Assembly: GCA_028869395.1 (NCBI GenBank)
Contig: JAGWSE010000203.1
Coordinates: 1 to 6,289, forward strand
Source: Alphaproteobacteria bacterium
GTDB taxonomy: Bacteria > Pseudomonadota > Alphaproteobacteria > Caulobacterales > Caulobacteraceae
Reading direction: 5' to 3'
DNA length: 6,289 nt
In this document: positions 5,866 through 6,289 of the stretch, in pieces
How positions within the stretch are numbered: position 1 is the first letter of the stretch
How the letters are laid out: each line of letters starts with the position of its first letter
Notes under the pieces: model-generated
What the model was told of the DNA's origin: nothing
The model's database searches: none
The model's input: the letters and a program-made list of their open reading frames with translations, nothing else
Program-made: the position numbers and the translations under genes

Positions 5866-6289
5866 TTGGCGAACGCGAGCCAGCGCAGGATCAGTTGGGC
5901 CCGCTGGGCCGTCGTGGGCGCCGCGGCCGCAGTCGCTGTCGGCGCGCTGGTGCTCCTGCTCGTCCCGCGCCCGGTCCCCGTGGACGTCGGCCAGACCCGC
6001 GTCGGGCCCATCGCCGAGACCGTCGCCGACGAAGGCTATGCGAGAGTCCGCGACGCCTATGTGATCTCCGCGCCCGTATCCGGCCGCCTCGAACGCGTCG
6101 ACCTGGAGGTCGGCGATAGGGTCGAGGCCGGCGTCACGCCGGTCGCGCGGATCCGGCCCGCGAGCGCTGACCTACTCGATCCCCGCACTCGCGCCCGCGC
6201 CGAGGCCATCGTCATGGCCGCTCGCGCCGCGGTCGCCGCCGCCCAGGCCCAGCGGGAGCAGGCCGCCGCCGAGGCGCGCGAAGCCGCGC
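5866..6289 (+). CDS. HlyD-family membrane fusion protein, N-terminal part (cut by window edge)
   Basis: The gene opens three bases after the permease stop and runs off the right edge; 141 codons are visible. TTG at 5866 is the only reasonable start: it is the first possible start after the in-frame stop at 5860-5862, it has GGGAG six bases upstream (5855-5859), and the next candidate (GTG, codon 17) would cut into the membrane anchor. Residues about 12-33 form a single N-terminal membrane helix with a basic cytoplasmic flank. The first half of a split lipoyl (barrel-sandwich) domain follows, with A-P-V-S-G-R-L-E-R-V and G-D-R-V-E-A-G at about 67-87. From about residue 106 an Ala/Arg/Glu/Gln-rich heptad-like stretch begins the coiled-coil hairpin. 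Such adaptors bridge an inner-membrane transporter to an outer-membrane channel, so the operon is likely a tripartite exporter. Confidence 0.9.
   Translation, partial: MANASQRRISWARWAVVGAAAAVAVGALVLLLVPRPVPVDVGQTRVGPIAETVADEGYARVRDAYVISAPVSGRLERVDLEVGDRVEAGVTPVARIRPASADLLDPRTRARAEAIVMAARAAVAAAQAQREQAAAEAREAA

Noticed and set aside
1..6289. tRNA or rRNA genes, CRISPR arrays, insertion sequences, attachment sites
   Set aside because: I looked for cloverleaf-like segments, regularly spaced repeats, terminal inverted repeats and transposase motifs and saw none; base composition is uniform across the window with no sign of recent transfer.

Overview
The window is very GC-rich, densely packed bacterial DNA, with short intergenic gaps and codons strongly biased to G or C in the third position. 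The proteins look alphaproteobacterial. Base composition, Ala-rich signal peptides ending in A-W-A or A-L-A, and scattered GANTC sites would fit a Caulobacteraceae-like organism (Caulobacter/Phenylobacterium), but this is an inference from style; no marker gene in the window fixes the taxon.

Layout. (1) Positions 1-237, minus strand: the N-terminal 79 residues of a secreted, Ala/Gln/Thr/Pro-rich protein that runs off the left edge. (2) Positions 238-580: a 343-bp divergent intergenic region with several inverted and direct repeats, including a near-match to a sigma-54 promoter facing left and a perfect 7-bp-arm dyad. (3) Positions 581-2274, plus strand: glnK-amtB, the PII signal protein and its ammonium channel, followed by an intrinsic terminator at 2300-2326. 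(4) Positions 2335-2613, minus strand: a 92-residue protein I do not recognise, convergent with amtB. (5) Positions 2614-2764: a divergent promoter region carrying a perfect 16-bp palindrome, CTTGATGCGCATCAAG, that matches the FNR/FixK/Anr consensus TTGAT-N4-ATCAA. (6) Positions 2765-6289, plus strand: a tightly coupled three-gene operon for an export ABC system: an ATPase of the MacB/LolD type, a large permease with two FtsX-like units, and an HlyD-type membrane fusion protein cut by the right edge.

How the genes work together. GlnK and AmtB form the classic nitrogen module: AmtB conducts ammonium across the inner membrane and GlnK, uridylylated or not at Tyr51, plugs or frees the channel. 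All channel and regulatory residues checked are intact, so this module looks ordinary and functional. The right half is a separate unit. The ATPase drives the FtsX-like permease, and the HlyD protein would link the inner membrane to an outer-membrane partner not present here. The FNR-type box lies between this operon and the 92-residue gene, so oxygen limitation may control the exporter, the small protein, or both. That link is the most interesting lead in the window; no substrate can be read from the sequence.
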